NCBI RefSeq assembly: GCF_900115845.1
Contig: NZ_FOXX01000002.1
Location: 186,001 to 250,000 of the forward strand
Length of the DNA stretch: 64,000 nt
DNA from: Priestia endophytica DSM 13796
GTDB lineage: Bacteria > Bacillota > Bacilli > Bacillales > Bacillaceae_H
Direction: 5' to 3'
The position numbers and the translations under genes were made by a program. Of this stretch, positions 37,296-45,909 are shown piece by piece. The notes beneath the pieces were generated by a model that had not been told where the DNA came from, did not search any database, and was given only the letters and a program-made list of their open reading frames with translations. Position 1 is the first letter of the stretch. Every line of letters starts with the position of its first letter.

Positions 37296-37541
37296 CACAA
37301 GAGCAATGGACATCAAACAATTGCTTAAACAGGAGCCAACTGTTAAAATTTTAGAGACAGTAGTCGCCATTGCTTTTCTCTATAACTTAGCCAATCGGCA
37401 ATAGTTCATATTTAATAACGTTGTTTTAACAAAGATAAACTTAAAGCAACATAGAGAAGAGGGTGTCTAAAAGATGGTGACACTCTTTTTATATTTACAT
37501 AGAGAAATGTTAGTTATGGAACAATAGAGGTGGACTTTACA
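37296..37541 (+). other. panC-dinG spacer where panD is expected
   Basis: About 246 bp after the panC terminator, with no supported gene. A 32-codon ORF at 37306-37404 has no SD. A second hairpin with wobble pairs (about 37458-37490, GGGTGTC/GTGACACTC, followed by five T) lies 50 bp before dinG. No residue of a PanD-like sequence (GYGS self-cleavage motif) is visible. Confidence 0.5.
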
Positions 37542-40322
37542 ATGAGTAATCAGTACGTTGTGCTTGATTTAGAGACAACAGGACATAACCCTAAAAACGG
37601 AGATCGCATTATCCAAGTTGCGGCTCTGCTCATGGCGGATGGAGAAGTGCTTGCTCGGTTTTCAACTTTTGTAAACCCAAAAGCTGAAATTCCGACGTTC
37701 ATTGAGCAGCTTACGCATATTAATAACGAAATGGTGCAACATGCACCAACGTTTGAAGAGATTGCTTCCTCGCTTGTTGAGTTTATTGGGGATGCTTATT
37801 TTGTAGCGCACAACGTTCACTTTGATTTTTCTTTCTTGAATCAAGAATTACAAAGAATTGGTTTTAGGCCATTAACAAATAAGCTAATTGATACAGTGGA
37901 ACTTTCACGTATTTTACTTCCAACAAATGAAGGATACAAGCTTCAGCAGCTTTCAACTCACTTTAATATGGAACACGATAATCCACATCAAGCAGATAGT
38001 GATGCAGAAGCAACAGGTGACTTGCTTTTGTTGCTCCTCGATAAAATTAAGGAGCTTCCTAAAGAAACGCTAACATGGCTTTCTCGTTTTGCCCCTTCCT
38101 ATAAAAGCGCTATTGGTGAGCTTTTCAATCAGGGATTGAAAGAAGCTGTGCGTGCACAAGAGCGAGAAGAACTTGAAATTATTCAAGATTTGCCAATTAA
38201 AAAAGCAGTTGTAAAAAATGTCGATAACGATACGGATCTATCATATGAAACTTTTTATAAGAAGCGAGAAGAGCTTTTTAAAGGAGTGCTGAAGAAGTAT
38301 GAATCACGTAGTGCTCAATGGTCGATGATGGAAACCGTATACGAAGCGCTCACAACGAGCCAGCATGCCATAATTGAAGCAGGAACAGGAACAGGTAAGA
38401 CGTTAGCTTATCTTATTCCAGCTATTTTTGTGGCTAAAGAAAAAAAGCAGCCTGTTGTTGTTTCAACACATACAGTGAATTTACAGCAACAGCTTATCGA
38501 CCAAAATGCTCCGCTTCTTGAAGAACTTGTTTCATTTCCTGTTTCTGTTACTCTTTTGAAAGGGCGCCATCATTACTTGAATGTTAGAAAGTTTCTTAGC
38601 TTTTTACCTAAAAAAGAAAGTAACTATGATATTGTGCTTGCTAAGTCAGCTATTGTAGTGTGGTTGACTATGACAACTACAGGGGACATTGATGAGCTGA
38701 ATTTGCCTTCTGGCGGAAAGCTTTTTTGGGAACAAATTAATGATGAACAGCCGCTCCCTATAGATTTTCAAGAACCATGGCAGAGGTTCTCATTTTATGA
38801 ACGAGCTCAAAACAGAGCAAAAGATTCCGACATTATCGTAACAAATCATCGTTTATTGCTTTTGGATGTGATGAGAAAGCAAAAATTTCTTCCTCAATAT
38901 GATAGTGTAATTATCGACGAAGCTCATCATTTAGAAGAAATTGCGAGTGAGCAGCTTGGCACACAGCTTGACTATTTTCAAATTCATCATCTTCTTTTAA
39001 AGATCGGCACAAATGATACGGAAGGGTATTTAAAAGATGTTGGTGAGTATATGACAGGAAGAAAGTCGCGGTTTATTAAACTTGACGGGAATGTTAGACA
39101 AGTGCGAGCTGAAATGGACGATTTATTTCGTCTTATTCATCGCTATGTAAGAAGAAGCATGCAGCATGAACAAGCGACAACGAGAGTTCGTAAACGATAT
39201 GAAGTAGAAAAAGCTCCATCCGCGATTAAAGAATCTTGTTTAAGGACGCTTTTCTTGTTGGAGGATTTTGAGAGAATTTATCTTATCTTTAAACAAGAAG
39301 GAGAAAAACAGCAGTGGGATCCCGTAAGTAAACAGTATGAAAAATGGCATAATTTGATTGCATGCTGTGAAGCGCTTTTGCTTATTCGAGATAAATTACA
39401 TACTCTTCTTCTATCAGAAAAAGAAGGGGAAGTGTGTTGGGTTGAAATTGAAGCAAAAGGAGCGGCAAATGCTGCTTTTTTATACAATCAACCAGCAGAT
39501 GTAAGTGAAGCGCTTGCTGATCTATTTTTCACGCATAAAAAGAGCGTTGTATTAACATCTGCCACATTAACAATTAAAGAAGCCTTTGATTATACAATTG
39601 AGAGACTTGGTTTATATGATTTTCAACCTTTGCAGTTGAAGGTAGAATCTCCTTTTCATTATAAAGAGCAGGCTCGACTTTTTATTCCAGATGATCTTCC
39701 TGCCGTTAATGAAACGGATCTTGATGATTATTGTCTTTCTCTTGCTCATTCCATCTTGCAAGTTGCGCGGGTGACAAATGGGAAAATGCTTGTTTTATTT
39801 ACGTCATATGAAATGTTGAAAAAAACATTTCACTATACAAAAGACTTAGATTTTGAAGAACGTTTTATGGTTTTTGGACAAGGAATTTCAACAAGAAATC
39901 GAACGAGACTTGTCAAAGACTTTGTACAGTTTGATCAATCTATTCTCTTTGGAACAAGCAGCTTTTGGGAAGGTGTGGATATTCCAGGAGAAGCTCTCTC
40001 ATGTCTTGCTATCGTACGTCTTCCTTTTGCACCTCCACACGACCCAGTTGTCGCGGCTAAAATGGATCGAATAAAGAAGCTAGGGCGAAATGCTTTTACA
40101 GAGCAAGCCCTTCCAGATGCGATTATCCGATTTAAACAAGGATTTGGTCGTCTTATCCGCACGAAGAGAGATAAAGGAGCAATCGTGATTTTTGATCGAC
40201 GGATTATAGAATCACCGTATGGAAAACAGTTTATTAAATCTATCCCAGAAGTGGATGTTGTATACAAGCCATTTGATGAAATGATAGAAGGACTTGAGGA
40301 ATGGTGGGATCCTTCAGAATAA
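37542..40322 (+). CDS. dinG: DinG-family helicase with N-terminal DEDDh exonuclease domain
   Basis: The 926-residue two-domain protein has an N-terminal epsilon-like exonuclease (VLDLETTGHNP near 6-16, HNVHFDFSFLN, HQADSDAEAT) and a superfamily 2 helicase. The helicase has Walker A AGTGTGKTLAYL (about 284-295), DEAHH (about 463-467), SATLT, FGTSSFWEGVDIPGE and QGFGRLIRT. The four cysteines of Fe-S DinG proteins are not evident, as is usual for the Firmicute form, which works as a 3'-5' exonuclease. ATG 37542 with SD AGAGGTGG. Confidence 0.94.
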   Translation: MSNQYVVLDLETTGHNPKNGDRIIQVAALLMADGEVLARFSTFVNPKAEIPTFIEQLTHINNEMVQHAPTFEEIASSLVEFIGDAYFVAHNVHFDFSFLNQELQRIGFRPLTNKLIDTVELSRILLPTNEGYKLQQLSTHFNMEHDNPHQADSDAEATGDLLLLLLDKIKELPKETLTWLSRFAPSYKSAIGELFNQGLKEAVRAQEREELEIIQDLPIKKAVVKNVDNDTDLSYETFYKKREELFKGVLKKYESRSAQWSMMETVYEALTTSQHAIIEAGTGTGKTLAYLIPAIFVAKEKKQPVVVSTHTVNLQQQLIDQNAPLLEELVSFPVSVTLLKGRHHYLNVRKFLSFLPKKESNYDIVLAKSAIVVWLTMTTTGDIDELNLPSGGKLFWEQINDEQPLPIDFQEPWQRFSFYERAQNRAKDSDIIVTNHRLLLLDVMRKQKFLPQYDSVIIDEAHHLEEIASEQLGTQLDYFQIHHLLLKIGTNDTEGYLKDVGEYMTGRKSRFIKLDGNVRQVRAEMDDLFRLIHRYVRRSMQHEQATTRVRKRYEVEKAPSAIKESCLRTLFLLEDFERIYLIFKQEGEKQQWDPVSKQYEKWHNLIACCEALLLIRDKLHTLLLSEKEGEVCWVEIEAKGAANAAFLYNQPADVSEALADLFFTHKKSVVLTSATLTIKEAFDYTIERLGLYDFQPLQLKVESPFHYKEQARLFIPDDLPAVNETDLDDYCLSLAHSILQVARVTNGKMLVLFTSYEMLKKTFHYTKDLDFEERFMVFGQGISTRNRTRLVKDFVQFDQSILFGTSSFWEGVDIPGEALSCLAIVRLPFAPPHDPVVAAKMDRIKKLGRNAFTEQALPDAIIRFKQGFGRLIRTKRDKGAIVIFDRRIIESPYGKQFIKSIPEVDVVYKPFDEMIEGLEEWWDPSE

Positions 40323-40323
40323 A

Positions 40324-40356
40324 AAAAGCAGCTACTTTATCATAGCTGCTTTTCTT
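40324..40356 (+). terminator. Terminator of dinG
   Basis: AAAAGCAGCTA/TAGCTGCTTTT, directly after the stop. Confidence 0.85.
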
Positions 40357-40410
40357 CCCTGTGTGTGGCAGGAGTTTTGTTGTGATGTTGTCGTAAAATC
40401 TAGGTTGAAC

Positions 40411-40419
40411 TGTTATAAT
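40411..40419 (+). promoter_or_regulatory. Extended -10 promoter of ypmA-ypmB-aspB
   Basis: TGTTATAAT (TG-N-TATAAT) lies 90 bp before ypmA; a TTGTCG is 20 bp further upstream. Confidence 0.6.
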
Positions 40420-40509
40420 ATTGCTTAAAGTCATGATCTTTATGGCTATAATATGTGCGCCAATCGTACAAAATATGCTGGCAATTTTTTTGATAGGAGC
40501 GAAATGAAT

Positions 40510-40680
40510 ATGGAAACGAAAATTGAAGTATTATCAACAGTAACTGTAGAGAATTCTTCAGACCTTTATAAAGTGGTGGATACGTTGAATCGAACGTTAA
40601 AGCGTCAAGATTTAATGTTTGGACTAGCTTTAGATGAAGAAGACAAAGAAAAAGCTGTATTTACAATTTATAGGACTTGA
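40510..40680 (+). CDS. ypmA: YpmA, DUF4264 family
   Basis: The 56-residue protein has the family block LYKVVDTLNRTLKRQDLMFG (residues near 20-39) and ends FTIYRT. Function unknown. ATG 40510 gives the usual family length; ATG 40504 is the alternative, closer to the SD (AGGAG). It is followed by ypmB after 10 bp, as in B. subtilis. Confidence 0.85.
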   Translation: METKIEVLSTVTVENSSDLYKVVDTLNRTLKRQDLMFGLALDEEDKEKAVFTIYRT

Positions 40681-40690
40681 GTGATTTGAA

Positions 40691-41182
40691 ATGAGAAAAT
40701 GGTTTATTATCGGTGGTAGTATTATTGTTGCTCTTTTTGTATGGCTTTGTGCAGATATTTATCACAGTTCAATTAGCGCAGAGAAAGTGGACAAAGGCGA
40801 CATTTCTATTTTAACGAAACAGTATAAATTAAAAAACGTTGAGCCAATTTCGACCTACTATGGAAAGAAAACATATTACATTGCAAGTGGAGAAAATGAA
40901 AAAGGTGAAAACGTAATTGCATGGGTTCCTGAAAAAGCAAAAAAAGGTGACGTTATAGTTCGAAAAAAAGAGGATATTATCTCTAAGGAACAAGTAGAAA
41001 GTATTGTAAAGCAAGATCGAAATCCACAAGAAATTAAATCCATTCGCTTAGCTGTAAGCCCTAATGGAAAAACGCCGCTTTGGGAAGTAACGTATACAGA
41101 CGATGAAAATCGCCTAACCTATTATTATGTCACGACAGGAAGCGGAGACTTTTATCGTCGCTATAGCTTAACGAGCAGCTAA
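40691..41182 (+). CDS. ypmB: YpmB, membrane-anchored DUF5590/PepSY-like protein
   Basis: The 163-residue protein has an N-terminal membrane anchor (residues 4-22) and an extracytoplasmic part with two PepSY-like repeats. The second repeat contains GKTPLWEVTYTDDENRLTYYYV. Probably extracytoplasmic; role unknown. Cotranscribed with aspB, 33 bp downstream. Confidence 0.85.
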   Translation: MRKWFIIGGSIIVALFVWLCADIYHSSISAEKVDKGDISILTKQYKLKNVEPISTYYGKKTYYIASGENEKGENVIAWVPEKAKKGDVIVRKKEDIISKEQVESIVKQDRNPQEIKSIRLAVSPNGKTPLWEVTYTDDENRLTYYYVTTGSGDFYRRYSLTSS

Positions 41183-41215
41183 GGTGCTTATGGTTACTAC
41201 ATAAGGGGGAGCGGT

Positions 41216-42400
41216 ATGTTAGCTAATCGCGTTTCATCTTTAACGCCGTCCGCAACGCTTGCAATTACGGCAAAGGCAAGAGAGCTTAGAGAAGAAGGAT
41301 ATGATGTAATCGGTCTTGGAGCTGGGGAACCTGACTTTAATACCCCTCATAATATTTTAGAACAAGCTAAAAAAGCAATGGAGCAAGGCTATACTAAATA
41401 CACACCATCAGGTGGATTACTTTCTTTGAAAAAGGCCGTCTCTGCAAAGTTTGAACGAGATCAAAACCTTCATTACGATGCTTCTGAAATTATTATATGT
41501 ACGGGGGCAAAGCATGCTCTTTATACGCTTTTTCAAGCAGTGTTAAATGAAGGAGATGAAGTGCTTATCCCCACTCCGTACTGGGTAAGTTATCCCGAGC
41601 AAGTGAAGCTTGCTGGTGGAGCACCTGTCTTTATCAAAACATACGAAGAAAATGAGTTTAAAATTACTATTTCTTCTCTTCAAGCAGCTGTTACAAGCAA
41701 TACAAAAGCTATTGTGTTAAATTCACCGAGCAATCCAACAGGAATGATTTATACAAGAGAAGAACTTGAAATGATTGGGAAGTTCTGTGTGCAACATAAC
41801 ATTCTTATCATTTCAGATGAGATTTATGAAAAGCTTGTATATGATAAATATCGTCATGTTTCAATTGCAGAGCTGTCAGAAGATATAAAGAAACAGACCA
41901 TCATCATTAATGGAGTATCAAAGTCACATGCAATGACAGGCTGGAGAATTGGCTATGCTGCGGGAGATAAACAGATTATCAAAGCAATGACAAGCTTAGC
42001 TAGCCATAGTACTTCAAATCCAACTTCAATTGCGCAATATGCAGCTATTGAGGCATACAATGGAGATCAAAGTGTCGTAGAAGAAATGAGAGTGGCGTTT
42101 CAAAAACGTTTAAACATTATCTACGAAGAGTTAATAAAAACTCCAGGAATTACATGTCTGAAACCGCATGGTGCTTTTTATCTGTTTCCAAATGTATCAA
42201 AAGCAGCAAATCTTGCAGGATATGATACAGTTGATAAATGGGTGGAAGGACTTTTAGACGAAGCAAAAGTAGCGCTTGTTCCAGGCTCTGGATTTGGAGC
42301 GCCTCATAACGCAAGACTTTCCTATGCAACATCACTTGATGAACTTGGTCGGGCGGTGGAACGGATAAGGAATTTTATGAAGAATCGGATGAACGCCTAG
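41216..42400 (+). CDS. aspB: Aspartate aminotransferase (class I)
   Basis: The 394-residue fold-I PLP aminotransferase has GLGAGEPDFNTP (about 34-45), YTKYTPSGG, NSPSNPTG (about 166-173), SDEIYEKLVY and the PLP lysine in SKSHAMTGWRIGYAAG (Lys near 237). It interconverts aspartate/2-oxoglutarate and oxaloacetate/glutamate. ATG 41216, SD AAGGGGGAG. Confidence 0.93.
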   Translation: MLANRVSSLTPSATLAITAKARELREEGYDVIGLGAGEPDFNTPHNILEQAKKAMEQGYTKYTPSGGLLSLKKAVSAKFERDQNLHYDASEIIICTGAKHALYTLFQAVLNEGDEVLIPTPYWVSYPEQVKLAGGAPVFIKTYEENEFKITISSLQAAVTSNTKAIVLNSPSNPTGMIYTREELEMIGKFCVQHNILIISDEIYEKLVYDKYRHVSIAELSEDIKKQTIIINGVSKSHAMTGWRIGYAAGDKQIIKAMTSLASHSTSNPTSIAQYAAIEAYNGDQSVVEEMRVAFQKRLNIIYEELIKTPGITCLKPHGAFYLFPNVSKAANLAGYDTVDKWVEGLLDEAKVALVPGSGFGAPHNARLSYATSLDELGRAVERIRNFMKNRMNA

Positions 42401-42408
42401 CGATGAAA

Positions 42409-42447
42409 AAAGAGCTGTAAAAAAAGGGATACTTTTACGGCTCTTGT
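42409..42447 (+). terminator. Weak terminator after aspB
   Basis: AAGAGCTGTAAAA pairs with TTTTACGGCTCTT (one G-U). There is little T-run and it touches the asnS -35, so termination may be partial. Confidence 0.5.
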
Positions 42448-42472
42448 ACTTGTTGAAAGTGGACGTTATAAT
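42444..42472 (+). promoter_or_regulatory. SigA promoter of asnS
   Basis: TTGTAC (42444-42449), 17-bp spacer, TATAAT (42467-42472). No T-box leader is seen between it and asnS. Confidence 0.7.
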
Positions 42473-42549
42473 AGAAAGCGTGCGCGCATGAAACGGGCGC
42501 TTTAAACGTGTTTAAAAAAAGATACATATTGAATGACTTGGAGGCTAAA

Positions 42550-43845
42550 ATGGTGAAGGTAACAATCTCACAAGTAAGTAACTATATTGATCAAGAAGTC
42601 ACAATTGGAGCGTGGCTTGCAAATAAACGTTCAAGCGGAAAAATCGCTTTCTTACAACTTCGCGATGGGACAGGATTTATGCAAGGCGTTGTTGTGAAAG
42701 CAGAAGTTGGAGAAGATGTTTTTAAAGTAGCAAAATCAACAACACAGGAATCTTCTCTTTATGTGACAGGAATTGTAAAGAAAGATGAGCGTTCTCCATT
42801 TGGATATGAGCTTTCTGTTACAGGGTTAGAAGTAATTCATGAAGCAGTAGACTATCCAATTACACCAAAAGAGCATGGAACAGAGTTTCTAATGGATCAT
42901 CGTCATCTTTGGATTCGCTCTCGTAAGCAACATGCGGTGCTAAAAATTCGTAATGAAATTATCCGTGCCACATATGAATTTTTTAACAAAAATGATTTCA
43001 CAAAAATTGATCCACCAATCTTAACAGGAAGTGCTCCTGAAGGAACATCAGAGCTTTTCCATACAAAATATTTCGAAGAAGATGCATACCTTTCTCAAAG
43101 TGGACAGCTTTACATGGAAGCTGCTGCAATGGCATTTGGTAAAGTATTTTCGTTTGGACCAACATTCCGTGCAGAGAAGTCTAAAACACGCCGTCATCTA
43201 ATTGAGTTTTGGATGATTGAGCCTGAAATGGCATTTTATCAATTTGAGGACAGCTTAAAGGTTCAGGAACAATATGTTGAACATATTGCGCAAGCAGTGC
43301 TAGCAAACTGCAAGCTTGAACTTAAAACGCTTGATAGAGATGTATCAAAACTGGAAAACATTAAAGCTCCATTCCCACGCATTACGTATGATGATGCCAT
43401 TACATTCTTAAAAGAGCAAGGATTTGATGATATTGAATGGGGAGATGATTTCGGATCACCACATGAAACAGCTATTGCTAATAGCTATGATAAGCCTGTT
43501 TTCATTACACACTATCCAACATCATTAAAACCATTCTACATGCAGCCAGATCCAGAGCGTGAGGAAGTTGTTCTTTGTGCAGATTTGATTGCTCCAGAAG
43601 GTTATGGCGAAATTATCGGTGGTTCAGAACGTATTCATGATGTTGACTTATTAGATCAGCGTGTAGAAGAACACGGTCTTGAGCCAGAAGCATACAAATG
43701 GTACTTAGAGCTTCGTAAATATGGTTCTGTACCTCACTCTGGATTTGGATTAGGTCTTGAACGTACTGTAGCTTGGTTGAGCGGTACAGAACACGTTCGT
43801 GAGAGCATTCCATTCCCACGTTTATTAAATCGTTTATATCCTTAA
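42550..43845 (+). CDS. asnS: Asparaginyl-tRNA synthetase
   Basis: The 431-residue class IIb synthetase has an N-terminal OB-fold (about 10-105) and a catalytic domain with [20 protein letters not shown], motif 2 [26 protein letters not shown], and motif 3 [15 protein letters not shown] (about 405-419). ATG 42550 has SD TTGGAGG; GTG 42553 is possible. It charges tRNA-Asn. It sits between aspB and dnaD as in B. subtilis. Confidence 0.95.
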   Translation: MVKVTISQVSNYIDQEVTIGAWLANKRSSGKIAFLQLRDGTGFMQGVVVKAEVGEDVFKVAKSTTQESSLYVTGIVKKDERSPFGYELSVTGLEVIHEAVDYPITPKEHGTEFLMDHRHLWIRSRKQHAVLKIRNEIIRATYEFFNKNDFTKIDPPILTGSAPEGTSELFHTKYFEEDAYLSQSGQLYMEAAAMAFGKVFSFGPTFRAEKSKTRRHLIEFWMIEPEMAFYQFEDSLKVQEQYVEHIAQAVLANCKLELKTLDRDVSKLENIKAPFPRITYDDAITFLKEQGFDDIEWGDDFGSPHETAIANSYDKPVFITHYPTSLKPFYMQPDPEREEVVLCADLIAPEGYGEIIGGSERIHDVDLLDQRVEEHGLEPEAYKWYLELRKYGSVPHSGFGLGLERTVAWLSGTEHVRESIPFPRLLNRLYP

Positions 43846-43856
43846 TAAGAAAGAGA

Positions 43857-43900
43857 AAAAGGTGTTTAAAAAGCCATTAAGCTTTTTAAACACCTTTCTC
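43857..43900 (+). terminator. Terminator of asnS
   Basis: A 17-bp perfect stem AAAGGTGTTTAAAAAGC with its complement. Confidence 0.87.
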
Positions 43901-43951
43901 TAGCTTTTCTAGCTTAGGTAATAATTGAAGTTCTATTTACTCTTTACAACA

Positions 43952-43960
43952 TGATATACT
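43952..43960 (+). promoter_or_regulatory. Extended -10 promoter of dnaD
   Basis: TGATATACT, about 20 bp before the dnaD start; no clear -35. Confidence 0.5.
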
Positions 43961-43980
43961 AATAAAAAGAGGTGTTCGCA

Positions 43981-44685
43981 ATGGATAGAGAGAGGGTAGT
44001 AGAGTGGTTAGAAGGGGGAAGCGTTTCTATTCCAAAAGTTTTGCTCAAGCACTATGCGGACATTGGACTTAATGAAATTGAATTTTTGACGCTGCTACAC
44101 ATCCATGAATCGATTGGAAGCGGCAATCCCTTCCCAACCCCAATTGAAATTTCCAACCGCATGAGTATTGACGGAACAGCTTGCTCAGAAGTTTTACGAA
44201 GTTTAATGAAGAGAGGCTTCTTGGCAATTGAGCAGCAAGACGTTTCTATGATGATCTGTGAAAAGTACTCTTTACGACCTCTATGGCAAAAGCTTGCTTC
44301 CCTTATGTTTGAAACAGTTCACGAAGAAGAACAACAACAGAGAGAACAGTCGGAGACAGACCTTTACACAATGTTTGAAAAAGAATTTGGTCGTCCGCTA
44401 TCACCTTTTGAATGTGAAACATTATCGATGTGGATTGACCAAGACGACCATGAGCCAGTTATTATTAAGGCCGCTCTCCGTGAAGCTGTTATGAGCGGGA
44501 AACTAAACTTTCGTTATATTGACCGCATTCTTTTTGAATGGAAGAAGAACGGTGTAAAAACAATTGAACAGGCTAGAAATCAAAGCCGAAAGTTTAGACA
44601 ACATCAGCAGCCAAAGCAAGGAGTAAGTTCTAATGAAGGAACGCGCAAAACGACGATTCCCTTTTTTAATTGGTTAGAGCAGTAG
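43981..44685 (+). CDS. dnaD: Replication initiation protein DnaD
   Basis: The 234-residue protein has the N-terminal winged-helix DDBH1 domain (about 1-110) and C-terminal DDBH2 domain (about 130-200), with FEKEFGRPLSPFECETLSMW and the YIDRILFEWKKNG block. DnaD acts with DnaA and DnaB at origin remodelling and helicase loading. ATG 43981 with SD AGAGGTG. Confidence 0.94.
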   Translation: MDRERVVEWLEGGSVSIPKVLLKHYADIGLNEIEFLTLLHIHESIGSGNPFPTPIEISNRMSIDGTACSEVLRSLMKRGFLAIEQQDVSMMICEKYSLRPLWQKLASLMFETVHEEEQQQREQSETDLYTMFEKEFGRPLSPFECETLSMWIDQDDHEPVIIKAALREAVMSGKLNFRYIDRILFEWKKNGVKTIEQARNQSRKFRQHQQPKQGVSSNEGTRKTTIPFFNWLEQ

Positions 44686-44721
44686 AAGAAAACGGGAGGG
44701 TTCTCTCGTTTTCTTTTTTTT
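44686..44721 (+). terminator. Terminator after dnaD
   Basis: GAAAACGGGAG/CTCTCGTTTTC with one G-U, then eight T. nth starts 30 bp further on. Confidence 0.8.
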
Positions 44722-44751
44722 GATAAGAAAGAATAAAGGAGAACAAAAAGA

Positions 44752-45405
44752 ATGTTAACTCTAAAAGAAATTCGCTACTGTTTGGATCAAATGGCTGAGA
44801 TGTTTCCTGATGCTCACTGTGAGCTCAATCATCGTAATCCATTTGATTTAACGATTGCTGTAGTGCTTTCTGCACAATGTACAGATGCCCTAGTTAATAA
44901 AGTAACAACCCATTTGTTTGAGAAATATCATGAACCACAAGATTATGTGAACGTAACAGAAGAAGAATTACAGCAAGATATTCGTTCTATTGGTCTTTAC
45001 CGTAATAAGGCTAAAAACATCCGAAAACTTTGTGAATTATTAATAAAGGAACATAACGGAGAAATTCCAAAAACGAGAGAGGAGCTTGAAAAGCTTCCTG
45101 GAGTAGGACGTAAAACAGCTAATGTCGTTCTATCAGTGGCTTTTGGTGTGCCTGCTCTAGCTGTTGATACACATGTTGAAAGAGTTTCAAAGAGACTTGC
45201 TATCTGTCGGTGGAAAGACTCTGTTTTAGAAGTGGAAAAAACACTAATGAGAAAAGTACCTAAAGATGAATGGTCTGTTACACATCATCGCTTAATTTTT
45301 TTCGGGCGCTATCATTGTAAAGCACAAGCCCCAAAATGCGAGGTTTGTCCACTTCTTGAGCTTTGTCGAGAAGGAAAGAAAAGAATGAAGAGTAAAAAAG
45401 CATGA
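44752..45405 (+). CDS. nth: Endonuclease III
   Basis: The 217-residue protein has the helix-hairpin-helix LEKLPGVGRKTANVVLS with catalytic Lys (about residue 122), catalytic Asp in AVDTHVERV, and the [4Fe-4S] cysteines HCKAQAPKCEVCPLLELC. It is a DNA glycosylase/AP lyase for oxidised pyrimidines. It overlaps ypoC by 4 nt. Confidence 0.95.
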   Translation: MLTLKEIRYCLDQMAEMFPDAHCELNHRNPFDLTIAVVLSAQCTDALVNKVTTHLFEKYHEPQDYVNVTEEELQQDIRSIGLYRNKAKNIRKLCELLIKEHNGEIPKTREELEKLPGVGRKTANVVLSVAFGVPALAVDTHVERVSKRLAICRWKDSVLEVEKTLMRKVPKDEWSVTHHRLIFFGRYHCKAQAPKCEVCPLLELCREGKKRMKSKKA

Positions 45406-45878
45406 AAAGCATAATGGTGCCACAAAGCTTTATTCATCCGCTTTTTTATCAAGAGGGGGATGTTGTTTCCTCCAAAAGTGACTTGTTTTATTATGATATG
45501 ATGGCTCTTTTGAATGAAAGAGAAGAACGTCCGTGGGAAAGGGGGAGCGAGACTCCTTTTAAAGTGTTTCAAAATGAAAAGGAAGAGATGAGAGACCTGT
45601 TTCGGCAGCGAAAAAAAGAAGACGTTAAAGAACTTATGAAAAGTTCGATTGGTCAATTTATTACGTTTCTTTTCTGGATGAATCATTCACCAATTCCCGG
45701 TTTTCAAAACTTCTCAGATCATGTAGCTTCTTTAAAAATCAAACCGTTCAATGTTACAGAGCGCCTTTTCTTTATTATGCAAAAGCCAAATCAGTATGTA
45801 TCTTATATGCAGCTTGATGAGCTCTTTACAGAAGCTAATAAACAAGCAAAAGTAAATGCCATTATAAAAAGAAAATAG
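45402..45878 (+). CDS. ypoC: YpoC-family protein
   Basis: The 158-residue soluble protein contains FLFWMNHSPIPGFQNF (about 88-103) and KPFNVTERLFFIM, the most conserved-looking parts. Unknown function; always next to nth in Bacillus. ATG overlaps the nth TGA (ATGA). Confidence 0.82.
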   Translation: MKSIMVPQSFIHPLFYQEGDVVSSKSDLFYYDMMALLNEREERPWERGSETPFKVFQNEKEEMRDLFRQRKKEDVKELMKSSIGQFITFLFWMNHSPIPGFQNFSDHVASLKIKPFNVTERLFFIMQKPNQYVSYMQLDELFTEANKQAKVNAIIKRK

Positions 45879-45909
45879 CCGATCCTTTTAAAAGGATCGG
45901 CTATTTTTA
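45872..45909. terminator. Bidirectional terminator ypoC / ponA
   Basis: AAAATAGCCGATCCTTTTAAAAGGATCGGCTATTTTT lies between convergent genes. Confidence 0.9.

Noticed and set aside
37306-37404. 32-codon ORF after the panC terminator
   Set aside because: No SD and no recognisable similarity; kept only as a note in the panD-gap entry.
42473-42549. T-box leader for asnS
   Set aside because: The leader is only about 70 nt and shows no T-box motif or specifier hairpin.
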